This document shows positions 1 to 8,223 of a DNA stretch of 40,364 bases, piece by piece. The stretch covers positions 1 through 40,364 of the forward strand of contig JACKJI010000019.1 of NCBI GenBank assembly GCA_020638035.1, in the 5' to 3' direction. Within the stretch, counting starts at the first letter, position 1; each line of letters starts with the position of its first letter. Position numbers and translations under genes: made by a program. Origin of the DNA: Hyphomicrobiaceae bacterium (GTDB taxonomy: Bacteria; Pseudomonadota; Alphaproteobacteria; Rhizobiales; Hyphomicrobiaceae). The notes beneath the pieces are model-generated. The model saw only the letters and a program-made list of their open reading frames with translations, was not told where the DNA came from and did not search any database.

Positions 1-1
1 T

Positions 2-43
2 CGGGGCCACCCAATCGCAAGCACGAGTATCTTGCACCTCTAA
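2..43 (+). CDS. Possible 3' end of an upstream gene (partial)
   Basis: An open frame enters from the left edge and stops with TAA at 41-43, sharing bases with the ATG of the next gene (TAATG). Only 13 codons are visible, too few to identify a family. The stop/start overlap is the usual sign of translational coupling, so this is probably the C-terminus of the preceding gene of the same operon. It could also be chance, because nothing else supports it. Confidence 0.3.
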   Translation, partial: RGHPIASTSILHL

Positions 44-1380
44 TGACGACGAAACCGCCAGTGCCGCCACACCAGCCCTCGAGCCAGAAGCCACACCCAC
101 TTCTGGCCGACGCCCCATGGCTGACCACAACGACGACACAGCGTGTCTTCGATGCCTTGCAGGCAGCCGGCATCGCCGTTCGCGCGGTTGGCGGCACCGT
201 ACGCAATACGCTGCTCGGCGAAGACGTGAGCGACATCGATCTCGCAGTTGACGCTCCCCCCAATGAAGTGGCCGAAGCCGCCCGCCGCGCAGGCCTCAAG
301 GTTGTGCCAACGGGGATCGATCACGGCACGTTGACGATCGTCGTCAACGCAATCCCCTTCGAGGTGACGAGCCTGCGCCGTGACGTTGCAACGGACGGCC
401 GCCGCGCCACCATCGCCTACACGGACGACTGGCAGGAGGATGCCCGGCGCCGCGACTTCACGATCAACGCGCTCTACTGTGACCGCAGCGGCGTTCTCTT
501 CGATCCGGTTGGCGGGCTCGCCGACATCGCTGCTCGCCGCGTGCGCTTCATCGGCGATCCGCACGCGCGCATCCAGGAGGATTATCTTCGCATCCTGCGT
601 TTTTTCCGTTTCTCAGCGCAGTATTCTGGCCGAAACCTTGATGAGACGGGCCTCGCCGCATGCATCTCCGAGCGTGCCGGGTTGCAGCGGCTGTCGGCGG
701 AGCGTATCCACCACGAACTGCATCGGTTGCTGAAGGCGCCAGCCGCGCTCGCAGTCATCCGCCAGATTGCTCCACACGGTTTCATCGACGACCTCGTCGG
801 CAGGCCTGGCGATATCGCCACGCTTGGCGCACTGGTGGCGATGGAACCGCAAGCCCACCAAGCGCTGGCGGTCGTGCATGGGACGGCAGTGCCCGATCCC
901 GTCCTGCGGCTTGCTGCTCTCGCGGTTTCCTCTGCCGAAGACGTACCGCGCCTGAAACAGCGCTTGCGACTATCGAATTCGGAAGCCGACCGTTTGTCAG
1001 GAGCTGCGCACGTCGCATCCCTCGTCGGAACTTACCCCACGCCTCAGTTGGTCCATGGCCTCGTCTATCGCCACGGCAATCGCGCTGCGACCGACGGGTT
1101 GCTGCTCGCCTGGGCCCGACAGGCGGCACAGGGCACGGCCCCCGATGCGGCGCGCGACCGCGAAACTGAAACCGCCCTGCTCGACGCCGCCGCAACCTGG
1201 ACACCACCGAAGCTGCCGATCAGCGGCAGCGACCTCATCGCTCTCGGCGTTCCCGCAGGGCCGCAGATCGGCGTGGTCATCGAGGCTTTTGAAACGTGGT
1301 GGATCGCCGCCGGTTTCCCTGATGATCGCGCCTGCATCAATGCGCGGCTGGCCGAGCTGGTCGTGGTTACCAATCGGTAA
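43..1380 (+). CDS. cca: CCA tRNA nucleotidyltransferase / poly(A) polymerase family
   Basis: This 445-residue protein belongs to the class II nucleotidyltransferases that add or repair the 3' CCA of tRNAs; poly(A) polymerase is the close alternative. The N-terminal head holds the signature GG at residues 50-51 followed by the metal-binding D-I-D at 64-66. A later RRDFTINAL block is the motif that recognises the incoming nucleotide in this family. The C-terminal half is helical, as expected for the tRNA-binding neck, body and tail. The start overlaps a TAA stop just upstream, so it is probably translated as part of an operon that begins outside the window. Assignment to the family is firm; CCA-adding rather than poly(A) activity is inferred from the usual alphaproteobacterial gene content. 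Confidence 0.9.
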   Translation: MTTKPPVPPHQPSSQKPHPLLADAPWLTTTTTQRVFDALQAAGIAVRAVGGTVRNTLLGEDVSDIDLAVDAPPNEVAEAARRAGLKVVPTGIDHGTLTIVVNAIPFEVTSLRRDVATDGRRATIAYTDDWQEDARRRDFTINALYCDRSGVLFDPVGGLADIAARRVRFIGDPHARIQEDYLRILRFFRFSAQYSGRNLDETGLAACISERAGLQRLSAERIHHELHRLLKAPAALAVIRQIAPHGFIDDLVGRPGDIATLGALVAMEPQAHQALAVVHGTAVPDPVLRLAALAVSSAEDVPRLKQRLRLSNSEADRLSGAAHVASLVGTYPTPQLVHGLVYRHGNRAATDGLLLAWARQAAQGTAPDAARDRETETALLDAAATWTPPKLPISGSDLIALGVPAGPQIGVVIEAFETWWIAAGFPDDRACINARLAELVVVTNR

Positions 1381-1454
1381 ATCCTTGCTTCATGTGCGAC
1401 ACGCGCTCGTCTATCCTCAATGGCGTGCTCGAGTTTGTATGGCAGGATAAGTAC

Positions 1455-1703
1455 GTGTCGCGTAGTTCTGAAGAAACCTCGTCGGTCCATCATCGCGCCC
1501 GCCAGTTCACCGAGGTTGCTTTCGCCCTCACGGCCCTCGCCGCGCTCGGTTTTGCACTGCTCATCCATCACACGGCGCTCGGCAGCCCGTTCACCGAGGA
1601 GGCGCGCGGGGTGATCACGTGGAGCTTCATCGGGCTGGCAGCGCTCGATGTGCTGCTGCTTTCAACCTGGAATGCTCTGATCCGGTGGATCGTCGGGCCT
1701 TGA
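1455..1703 (+). CDS. Small two-helix membrane protein of unknown function
   Basis: An 82-residue protein with two hydrophobic stretches, roughly residues 18-40 and 52-75, joined by a short acidic loop, so an inner-membrane hairpin is likely. I chose the GTG at 1455 because an AGGA ribosome-binding motif lies at 1444-1447 with seven bases of spacing. An in-frame ATG at 1392 would add 21 residues but has no visible ribosome-binding site. It follows the tRNA nucleotidyltransferase by 74 bases on the same strand and may be cotranscribed with it. I do not recognise the family. Confidence 0.6.
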   Translation: MSRSSEETSSVHHRARQFTEVAFALTALAALGFALLIHHTALGSPFTEEARGVITWSFIGLAALDVLLLSTWNALIRWIVGP

Positions 1704-2205
1704 GCCGACACGGCGCCGGCAGCGGCGCCCGATAGCGTCAGCCCTGTGACGCCCTCAGGGCCGCACCGCCCCAGCGGCTCCGAAGTCCCGGTGCAGCCGC
1801 CTCGTCACGCATTCGCTAGGTCGCCTGGCGGGCTTCACCCCAGACTCCTGGGCTTCCCTCCGAAAAAATCACTCTCAGCTTGAACCGAACCTCAAATCGC
1901 GGCGACCCACAGGTTGTACGGGCCACGCAGGCCCGTCCTCGCCGAATGCGAGACTTCGATTTCAATTTTGAACGGGCGCCTAGCCAAGCGTTGGCCGTCG
2001 TCGGCGGCCCTGTTCAGATCAGGAAAGGAGGTTTGTGCGATCGACGGCCGCCGTTGACGAGACGATCCGGACCGCACGCCGCTGATCCCCCGGCCGGCCC
2101 GTGATCGCCACCCTTGGAGCGGCCCCCTCCCCGCTCCTATGCCGCCCCGAGGCCGCGCGCGCATCCCCCCGGGCGCCGCGGCTCCCTATCCGGGATGTCG
2201 GCCGC
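1704..2205. other. Gene-poor GC-rich stretch with short hairpins
   Basis: No convincing gene. Open frames here are proline- and arginine-rich products of high GC and change between overlapping frames. Visible structure: a six-base GGCGCC inverted repeat at 1712-1729, a seven-base hairpin at 1918-1936 (ACGGGCC/GGCCCGT) directly followed by CTCGC/GCGAG, and a strong ribosome-binding-like motif at 2024-2032. The stretch ends at a plus-strand terminator, so something transcribed rightward may end here. Confidence 0.5.
2024..2032 (+). promoter_or_regulatory. Isolated strong Shine-Dalgarno-like motif
   Basis: AAAGGAGGT matches the anti-Shine-Dalgarno sequence over nine bases. It is followed after two bases by GTG at 2035, which opens a frame of only 16 codons ending with TGA at 2083-2085. 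No larger gene uses it. It may serve a leader peptide or small protein, or be fortuitous. Confidence 0.3.
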
Positions 2206-2237
2206 GCCCGCGCCTGCCAAAGGCGCGGGCGCCTTTT
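2206..2237 (+). terminator. Rho-independent terminator (plus strand)
   Basis: A perfect ten-base stem GCCCGCGCCT / AGGCGCGGGC (2206-2215 and 2221-2230) with a five-base loop is followed by GCCTTTTCTT. It terminates rightward transcription, either read-through from the tRNA nucleotidyltransferase operon or an unrecognised transcript in 1704-2205. Confidence 0.75.
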
Positions 2238-2257
2238 CTTGGAAACAGTCTTTTGCG

Positions 2258-2298
2258 GCTCAAAAAGAAAACGGCACGGGCGTTTGCGCCGTGCCGTT
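2258..2298 (-). terminator. Rho-independent terminator of the H-NS-family gene
   Basis: The arms AACGGCACGG (2270-2279) and CCGTGCCGTT (2289-2298) form a ten-base stem. Read on the minus strand, the stem is followed by TTTCTTTTTG. It lies about 55 bases beyond the stop of the minus-strand H-NS-family gene and faces the plus-strand terminator at 2206-2237. Confidence 0.75.
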
Positions 2299-2353
2299 CT
2301 GCCGCGTCGCAGTCAGACTGCGAGCAAAAAAATGGGCCTTACGTTGAACCGGC

Positions 2354-2680
2354 TCAAACCGCGAAGTCTTGCAGCTTTGCGCCCTTGCCCAATTTCGCAA
2401 CCAGCCAGTTCGGCTTACGGCCACGCCCGGTCCACGTCTCTGAGCGATTGTCAGGATTGACGAACTTTGCCGCTTTGTTGGTGCCGCGACCGCGCACAGC
2501 ACGAGCGACCGGATAAAGATCGGCAATCGTGAAGCCGCTGCTCGCCAGGATCGCGTCGATCTTGGCTTTCACATCACCTTTCGCCTTGTTGCGGGCATTG
2601 GCCTTGGCCTTGGCGACCTTTGCCTCAAGATCGTTCAGGTCCTTTAGTGAAAGCTTGTCGACATTCACTACCGACGGCAT
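2354..2680 (-). CDS. H-NS histone-family nucleoid protein
   Basis: This 108-residue basic protein has the architecture of small H-NS-like nucleoid proteins. An N-terminal helical oligomerisation segment (about residues 8-45, rich in Lys and Ala) is joined to a C-terminal DNA-binding domain that carries the family signature TWTGRGRKP near residues 80-90. Such proteins bind AT-rich DNA and usually silence it. The start at 2680 was preferred because GAGGAAGAAGAGA sits directly before it; an in-frame ATG at 2743 would add 21 residues. It is monocistronic, with its own terminator and a plausible promoter. The AT-rich DNA just upstream would itself be a good H-NS target, so autoregulation is possible (inference). 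Confidence 0.85.
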   Translation of the reverse strand: MPSVVNVDKLSLKDLNDLEAKVAKAKANARNKAKGDVKAKIDAILASSGFTIADLYPVARAVRGRGTNKAAKFVNPDNRSETWTGRGRKPNWLVAKLGKGAKLQDFAV

Positions 2681-2743
2681 TCTCTTCTTCCTCATGAGAC
2701 GCTCTTCTACTTTGAAAAATCCACACGCGATGGAGTGCTGCAA

Positions 2744-3622
2744 CGTGACCAGCGCTCCGCTCAGCCGTGCCTATAGCATATTTCAATCCCTATGAAGACC
2801 CAAATTGCCTATCAAGTCATGGTTTTCGCGACAATTGGAAAACGCAGACTTTAGACTTGTTTGCTGGATCGTGAATATTGCCGCCACTCAATCCCGAATG
2901 GCTTAAAATATACAATTGGACTATGGAATTGACAGTTTTTCCATCGTGTTCTGACTGTCGCAATATGGATTTATCTGCCAAACTGCGGGCAACTGAAAAG
3001 CTGATCGCCACGTCCCGGCCAATGGCTATCCGCTCAAATACGGAATATTACTTTCTACAGTGTGGCTGATGCGGCTCAGCCCATATCACGCCCCCGGAAA
3101 TTCCATCTGAAAACGCCCTAATTCGCGGGCGTGGCCCGGTTTGCATAGAAACGCTGCTTGATTGCCCTAAAATCTCGCAATTGTGAGAATCTGGGTTGCA
3201 ATTGCTGTATCAGCCACCCGAAGCAGCGCTTTGTGCGAGTACGCCGTTCCTCGATCACCGCGATGAGCATCGTTTTCGGCAACTGGGCACGTATTGACCA
3301 AGAGTTCGCCGTCTCGGTCCCAGCCCATGCGGGTGGGAAAATGGACCCGTAAGGCCCCTGCGCCGGCCGCGAGCCTGCGATCGCGAGGCGGGTTGCGGGC
3401 GGCGAGGCGCGACGCTATAAGGACGCCTCGCTCGCGCGGGTCGGCTCAAACCGGTGCCGCGGCGGGCGTTATTCTGTGACAAGCCTTCCTGGCCCTCCCA
3501 CAAGGGATGACCCGCAAGGCGGCCGGCGCGTCCTCCCACGTTATTTGCGAGGCGCGACGGCATCTGGTGGCGGATTTCACGGGCATGTCACCCCATGCCG
3601 CGCGTCACCTGAAACGGTCGGG
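2744..3622. other. Gene-free stretch with an AT-rich tract
   Basis: Nothing recognisable as a gene between the H-NS-family gene and tRNA-Pro. About 2765-3215 is clearly richer in A and T than the surrounding DNA; the rest returns to high GC. The one open frame in the AT-rich part (2878-3069, 63 codons) has no ribosome-binding site and no recognisable product. The tract may be a decayed acquisition or simply the regulatory region of the nucleoid-protein gene. Confidence 0.5.
2775..2803 (-). promoter_or_regulatory. Candidate sigma-70 promoter of the H-NS-family gene
   Basis: On the minus strand TTGGGT (2798-2803) and TATGCT (2775-2780) are separated by 17 bases. This is an acceptable housekeeping promoter and would give a 5' leader of about 85-90 bases before the start at 2680. 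Confidence 0.4.
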
Positions 3623-3699
3623 CGGAGCGTAGCGCAGCCTGGTAGCGCACTTGCTTCGGGAGCAAGGGGTCGGGAGTTCGAATCTCCCCGCTCCGACCA
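3623..3699 (+). tRNA. tRNA-Pro (anticodon CGG)
   Basis: A 77-base cloverleaf. The acceptor arms CGGAGCG (3623-3629) and CGCTCCG pair over seven bases, and the anticodon stem CTTGC/GCAAG closes a TTCGGGA loop, giving anticodon CGG for CCG codons. The T arm carries GTTCGAATC and the 3' end is an encoded ACCA. No copy of its 3' end was seen elsewhere in the window, so there is no sign that a mobile element has used it as an attachment site here. Confidence 0.95.
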
Positions 3700-3911
3700 G
3701 TTTCCTCAGAACATCTCCATCGTTCCTTGTCAGCGGGACGCTCCCGCCGCAGGTCTGATCACGAACAAGCGCGATGACGTCACCGCGCACGTGCCCGCTC
3801 GCGCAGCGTTGCGTTGCCTGCCTCCCGCTCGACACCTACCATCCTTGCCATGACCGCCCGCACCGCGAACGACGGACGGCGAAACGCAATCCCGGGAAGG
3901 ATGCTCCACTC

Positions 3912-4571
3912 ATGTCAGATGCTCTTTATCGCCAACACCAGCGCCAGCTGCAGGACCGGTTCGGCACGCGCAGCCTTGCCGACACCGTCTCGCAGGCGAT
4001 CATCCACGACACGCTCACCGACAACGACAAGGCCTTCATCGGCACGCGTGACTTCTTCTTCCTGTCGAGCGTCAATGCCGAAGGATGGCCGACCGTCTCC
4101 TACAAGGGCGGCGCACCCGGCTTTGTGCGCGTGCTCGACGACAAGACATTGGTATTTCCAAGTTACGACGGCAACGGCATGTTCCTGTCGATGGGAAACA
4201 TTGCGGCAAGCCAGCGGATCGGCATGCTGTTTGTTGATTTCGAGCGGCCACATCGGACGCGCGTGCAAGCAACCGCCGAACTCAGCGACGATGCAGCGCT
4301 GCTGGCTGCGTTCCCAGGTGCCCAGCTTCTCGTCCGCGCACACGTGGCACAGGTCTTCGTCAATTGCCCGCGCTACGTCCACCGCATGGCCCGCGTGGAA
4401 GCCTCACCCTATGTGCCAGACGACCAGGGACAGGCCCCGCTACCGGCATGGAAGCGCATCGATGGCCTCCAGGACGTCCTGTCAGCCCACGACCAACAGC
4501 GCGCAGAAGCGGAAGGTGGGTTGATCAGCCAGGAGGACTATGAAGCGCTGGTGCGCGAAGGCAAAGGGTGA
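3912..4571 (+). CDS. Pyridoxamine 5'-phosphate oxidase-family protein
   Basis: A 219-residue protein with the split beta-barrel fold that binds FMN, F420 or similar cofactors. The core runs from about residue 40 (FIGTRDFFFLSSVNAEGWPTVSYKGG) to residue 125, the typical FMN-binding half, followed by a C-terminal helical part. This family is distinct from the true PdxH encoded at 8224-8952, and members are often annotated only as flavin-nucleotide-binding. The start at 3912 begins the conserved region; in-frame sequence back to 3774 is low in family character. It ends close to acetate kinase, which is convergent. Substrate unknown. Confidence 0.8.
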   Translation: MSDALYRQHQRQLQDRFGTRSLADTVSQAIIHDTLTDNDKAFIGTRDFFFLSSVNAEGWPTVSYKGGAPGFVRVLDDKTLVFPSYDGNGMFLSMGNIAASQRIGMLFVDFERPHRTRVQATAELSDDAALLAAFPGAQLLVRAHVAQVFVNCPRYVHRMARVEASPYVPDDQGQAPLPAWKRIDGLQDVLSAHDQQRAEAEGGLISQEDYEALVREGKG

Positions 4572-4580
4572 GACGAACGC

Positions 4581-4613
4581 GGGACGGGCTCTGTCGTGAT
4601 ACCCGCCCGTCCC
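4581..4613. terminator. Hairpin between two convergent genes
   Basis: A nine-base perfect inverted repeat, GGGACGGGC (4581-4589) and GCCCGTCCC (4605-4613), fills the gap between the stop of the plus-strand oxidase-like gene and the stop of acetate kinase. There is no T-run on either side, so a role as a shared bidirectional terminator is only probable. Confidence 0.4.
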
Positions 4614-5777
4614 TCATCGCGTCAGTAGCGACATTGCCGCGTGTGCAATGACACCTTCCTCGTCGGTGCGAATGACAAACACCGGCGTGCGTCCAAGGCC
4701 GATGCGCATTTGGCTTTCGCGATTAGCCGCGTCGTCAAGCGCGATGCCGAGCCAATCCAAATCGCGACAGACCTGGCTTCTGACCTCTGCTGAGTTCTCG
4801 CCAATGCCACCACAGAAAGCGAGGCAATCGAGACCTCCGAGCGTCGCAGTGAGCGCACCCAGTTCAACCCTGATGCGATGCACGAAATAATCGATGGCCT
4901 CGCGTGCCGGGCCCGACTGTGAAGCCTCCAATTCGCGCATGTCACTCGACAGACCCGATAGCCCGAGCAGCCCGCTCTCGCGATAGAGCATACGTGAGAG
5001 TGCATCTGCCGTCAGTCCTTCCTCCTGCAGCAGGTAGAGAAGCACGCCGGGATCGATCACACCGCAGCGCGTTCCCATGGCGAGACCATCGAGCGCGGTG
5101 AACCCCATCGTCGAAGTGATGCTGCGGCCGCCCTTCACCGCGCACATGGACGCGCCATTGCCAAGGTGCGCGATGACGATGCGGCCATTGGCGAGGTTCG
5201 GGTCGATGTCCGTCAGCTGCGCCACCACAGACTGATAAGACAAACCGTGGAAACCATAGCGGCGCAGGCCAGCATCGTAATAGCGGCGCGGCAGGGCGTA
5301 GGCATCCGAAACCCAGGGATGACCACGATGGTAACCAGTGTCGAAACAGCCCACCTGAATGGCTCCCGGAAAGACACGCGCGGCGCCGTCGACCGCTTCC
5401 AGATTGTAGGGCTGATGCAACGGCGCCCACGGGATGAAGCGCCGCAGTCTGTCGAGGCTCGCGCTGTCGAGCACCTGCGGGCCGGAGAAATCGGGGCCAC
5501 CATGGGTGATGCGATGCCCTACCGCGATGACCCGAGCGCCACCTGACGCAGAACCGACCACCTTCAAGATCTCGCTCAGCGCTGCGGCGTGATCGGTAAC
5601 GTCCACAGGGCGCACTTGCTTGGGCGCACCGATCGCATTCAGCTGAAGGCTTGCCGCACCACCGATGCTCTCGATCTGTCCGCGCAATCCGACACGCATC
5701 GGTTCGTGCGCCTCATAGAGCGCGAATTTGATCGAAGACGAGCCGGCGTTGAGTGTGAGAATCAATTCAGTCGTCAT
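4614..5777 (-). CDS. ackA: Acetate kinase
   Basis: This 387-residue protein catalyses acetate + ATP to acetyl phosphate + ADP, reversibly, in the cytoplasm. It has the family layout: the opening LNAGSSSIK phosphate-binding stretch (residues 9-17), a THGG segment in the substrate pocket, RRYGFHGLSY, HLGNGASM in the nucleotide-binding domain, and CGGIGEN near the C-terminus. Length is normal for the family. A GAAGGGG ribosome-binding site precedes the ATG at 5777. Phosphotransacetylase and phosphoketolase, its usual partners, are not next to it in this window. It could work in acetate overflow, acetate activation, or downstream of a phosphoketolase encoded elsewhere. Confidence 0.95.
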   Translation of the reverse strand: MTTELILTLNAGSSSIKFALYEAHEPMRVGLRGQIESIGGAASLQLNAIGAPKQVRPVDVTDHAAALSEILKVVGSASGGARVIAVGHRITHGGPDFSGPQVLDSASLDRLRRFIPWAPLHQPYNLEAVDGAARVFPGAIQVGCFDTGYHRGHPWVSDAYALPRRYYDAGLRRYGFHGLSYQSVVAQLTDIDPNLANGRIVIAHLGNGASMCAVKGGRSITSTMGFTALDGLAMGTRCGVIDPGVLLYLLQEEGLTADALSRMLYRESGLLGLSGLSSDMRELEASQSGPAREAIDYFVHRIRVELGALTATLGGLDCLAFCGGIGENSAEVRSQVCRDLDWLGIALDDAANRESQMRIGLGRTPVFVIRTDEEGVIAHAAMSLLTR

Positions 5778-6254
5778 CGGCCCCTTCGCCTATTGCAACG
5801 TTGCCGGCGGGCTCATTGCGCCGCATGCGGATCTACAGCCACAAACCTGGTGTCGATCGCGTGGTTGTCTGCGCTACGACGACGGCATGACAACTGCCGA
5901 TCCACTGCACGGACGAACGCTATCCCCGTTGCGCACCCCACGCCTGGAAACCAGACATCGAATACGCAACAATATCACACTCGGAGCACCATGCTTTTCG
6001 CGCATGGCATTTTTGCTGCGCTCAAGACGTCCGCCGGACAAGCGCGTTGACGCTGGTCGCGCGGTCAAGCTCCATCGTTCTTGAGAACTCCACCTTCGAG
6101 GCACAGTTGGCGTTTCCTACAACCTCCCCCCGCCCACTGGCATGCGGCGGTCAGCAGACCCCAGGTCTGGCACTCGTGGACAAAGCCTGATACGGGTCGC
6201 CGTCCCCGAGGGCCTGTGCGCCAACCGGGAAGTCGGAGGCTCAAAGCGCAAACC
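5778..6254. other. Intergenic region between divergent genes, no gene seen
   Basis: The 477 bases between acetate kinase (minus) and the metallo-beta-lactamase-fold gene (plus) must hold both promoters. Open frames here lack ribosome-binding sites and family features. I could not single out a convincing promoter pair or a structured element. Confidence 0.5.
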
Positions 6255-7157
6255 ATGGGCATCGAGTTCAAGACGCAGATGAACTTCCACTACGGCGTGC
6301 CGTCGGGGCTGGGACCGGGCGTCGTACGTCTGGTCTGCGAGAACCCTGGACCATTCACGTTCAAGGGCACCAATACCTATCTCGTCGGCTCGACGGAGCT
6401 TGCGGTCATCGACCCTGGCCCACGCGACGACAAGCATCTCGACGACATCCTGAAGGTGGCTGCCGGCCGCCCCATAACGCACATCCTCATTACCCATACC
6501 CATCGCGACCACGTCGACAATGCAGAGGCCCTCAAAGCGGCGACGGGCGCCGTGACGTGCGGCTACATGCGGACGACTGCGGAACGGGGCAAGATCGAGA
6601 GCAGCCCGTCAGGTACGGAGTTCGTCGATATCGACTTCAGCCCTGACATCGAGCTGAAGCACGGCGACGAGGTCATCGGCGCCGATTGGACGCTCACCGC
6701 GCTGCATACGCCCGGACACGCGCCTGATCATCTGTGCTTTGCGCTCGATGGACGCGACATCATGTTCTCCGGCGATCATGTCATGGCGTGGAACACGACC
6801 GTCGTCGCACCGCCGGAAGGTCGCATGGCCGATTATCTCGCCTCGCTCCAACTGCTGCTCGAACGGCGCGAAGGCCTCTACCTTCCCGGCCACGGCGGCC
6901 GGATCGATGAGGCACCGCGAATGGTCAAGGCGTTCCTCCTGCACCGGCGCTGGCGCGAGCAGGCCATCGTGGCCGCCATCCGCGACGGGCGGCAGACGGT
7001 GCGCGACGTGGCGGCGCTCATCTACGACAATCTCGATCCCAAGCTGCACACGGCCGCCCTCCTTTCGGTGATGGCGCACGTCGAGCATCTGATCGAGCGC
7101 GAAATCGTTATCGGCGAGGGTCCGCTCTCTTTCGATCAGCGCCTTTCCGCGCGGTAG
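6255..7157 (+). CDS. Metallo-beta-lactamase-fold hydrolase (LACTB2-like)
   Basis: A 300-residue hydrolase of the metallo-beta-lactamase superfamily. The metal-binding motif HTHRDH is at residues 81-86, with a preceding strand ending in DPGP and a later GH segment (HTPGHAPDH) and GDHV providing further ligands. The last ~80 residues form the winged-helix extension seen in LACTB2 and related enzymes, which act on RNA or thioesters. The start at 6255 begins the conserved region; a GGAGG motif lies rather far upstream, so an ATG at 6279 is an alternative. The 3' end overlaps the convergent DUF1499 gene by 50 bases. The true substrate cannot be told from sequence. Confidence 0.85.
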   Translation: MGIEFKTQMNFHYGVPSGLGPGVVRLVCENPGPFTFKGTNTYLVGSTELAVIDPGPRDDKHLDDILKVAAGRPITHILITHTHRDHVDNAEALKAATGAVTCGYMRTTAERGKIESSPSGTEFVDIDFSPDIELKHGDEVIGADWTLTALHTPGHAPDHLCFALDGRDIMFSGDHVMAWNTTVVAPPEGRMADYLASLQLLLERREGLYLPGHGGRIDEAPRMVKAFLLHRRWREQAIVAAIRDGRQTVRDVAALIYDNLDPKLHTAALLSVMAHVEHLIEREIVIGEGPLSFDQRLSAR

Positions 7158-8010
7158 GCTCCGTGCTGCCTCGGCCCTTCTCCGGTCGCGCACGCTTGCG
7201 GCGGTTCTCGGCCGCACCGGGAATGGTCGATTCCAGCCGGCCGACGATCTCGCGCATAAGCCCGCGAACTCGCTCGACATTGCGGCCAAGATCGTGGCGG
7301 CCATAGCGCGACGCTGAACGGATATCGACGCGGGACGCGGTATCGTCTCCCGTCACCCGGATCGCCACATCGTCGTTGAAGCCAATGATCATCGTGCGGT
7401 CGACTGCCTCCAGGCTGCCTACTCGACCATTCTCATCCCCCGGCGGCGTCTCGCGCACGATGCGCATGCGCTGACGGCGCACGGCGTCGACGACGAGATC
7501 GAACGTCTCCTCGACCGAACGGTTGACGTCCATCGGCACAATATCAGGATAGGATTTGCGCTGAAGCGCAGCGAAGCCAGTCGCATCATAGGCAGCGCGG
7601 CCGGCGGCACTCCGCACATCAGCCAATGACGTGAACTCCGGCGGCGAGACCGTATCGGTGGTGATATCGTTGATCATCGGCAATCGCTGCACATCTGGAA
7701 GCAGCGTCAGTGGCCAGGCGAGGATACCCAGCCCGATCGCGAGCGACACGACGATGCGCGCACCGCCGCTGCCGCCATGGCGCCAGACGTGCACGGCGGC
7801 AATCAGTGCCGTGACGAGACTAAGCAGGACACCGGCAAATGCGACCTTGAGCAGATCCAGCAGCACCGGCGTCGCCATTCCGAAAAAGCGATGGCCGGCT
7901 ATGGCGAATACAATGAGTACGAGCGAGAAGAGTGAGATGCGGCCCGTCCAGCGCGCCAGCGCCGGGGCCCCTTCGACCTTGGCGAGCGTCATCGTGCTGC
8001 CACCCGGCAC
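7108..8010 (-). CDS. DUF1499-domain membrane protein
   Basis: A 300-residue protein. Three hydrophobic segments lie at about residues 22-45, 50-72 and 85-108, followed by a soluble part (about 130-255) that matches the DUF1499 family of unknown function (pattern YPDIVPMDVN then the paired strands around RMRIVRETPPGDE). The last 45 residues are a very basic low-complexity tail. The start is a GTG at 8010; an ATG six codons in (7992) is an equally good alternative. The 3' end overlaps the convergent hydrolase gene, so the basic tail is encoded in DNA that also codes for the end of that enzyme. Confidence 0.8.
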   Translation of the reverse strand: MPGGSTMTLAKVEGAPALARWTGRISLFSLVLIVFAIAGHRFFGMATPVLLDLLKVAFAGVLLSLVTALIAAVHVWRHGGSGGARIVVSLAIGLGILAWPLTLLPDVQRLPMINDITTDTVSPPEFTSLADVRSAAGRAAYDATGFAALQRKSYPDIVPMDVNRSVEETFDLVVDAVRRQRMRIVRETPPGDENGRVGSLEAVDRTMIIGFNDDVAIRVTGDDTASRVDIRSASRYGRHDLGRNVERVRGLMREIVGRLESTIPGAAENRRKRARPEKGRGSTEPTARKGADRKRADPRR

Positions 8011-8105
8011 ATACCAGCCGATGCCCGCCCGAATTTTCTGCCGATAACGTCCATTGCCATAAAGCTACCGCTGCCGAAACGGCGCGGATCATAGCCGAGA
8101 ATCAG

Positions 8106-8134
8106 ACAAAAAATAGTGCGAAGGCCGCTTCGCA
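8106..8134 (-). terminator. Rho-independent terminator of pdxH
   Basis: The arms TGCGAAG (8117-8123) and CTTCGCA (8128-8134) form a seven-base stem with a four-base loop. Read on the minus strand it is followed by CTATTTTTTG. It lies about 90 bases beyond the pdxH stop. Confidence 0.65.
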
Positions 8135-8223
8135 GCCTCACAAAAAGGGACAAACCAGACAACCGCTGTACACGAGCAGCGCCTGTCATCAGCAATCGTG
8201 TGCACGATGCATGGCGCCCGACC

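Noticed and set aside
2878..3069. 63-codon frame in the AT-rich tract
   Set aside because: No ribosome-binding site and no similarity I can recognise; kept only as part of the description of the tract.
3623..3699. tRNA-Pro as an attachment site for a mobile element
   Set aside because: No integrase gene and no repeated copy of the tRNA 3' end within the window.
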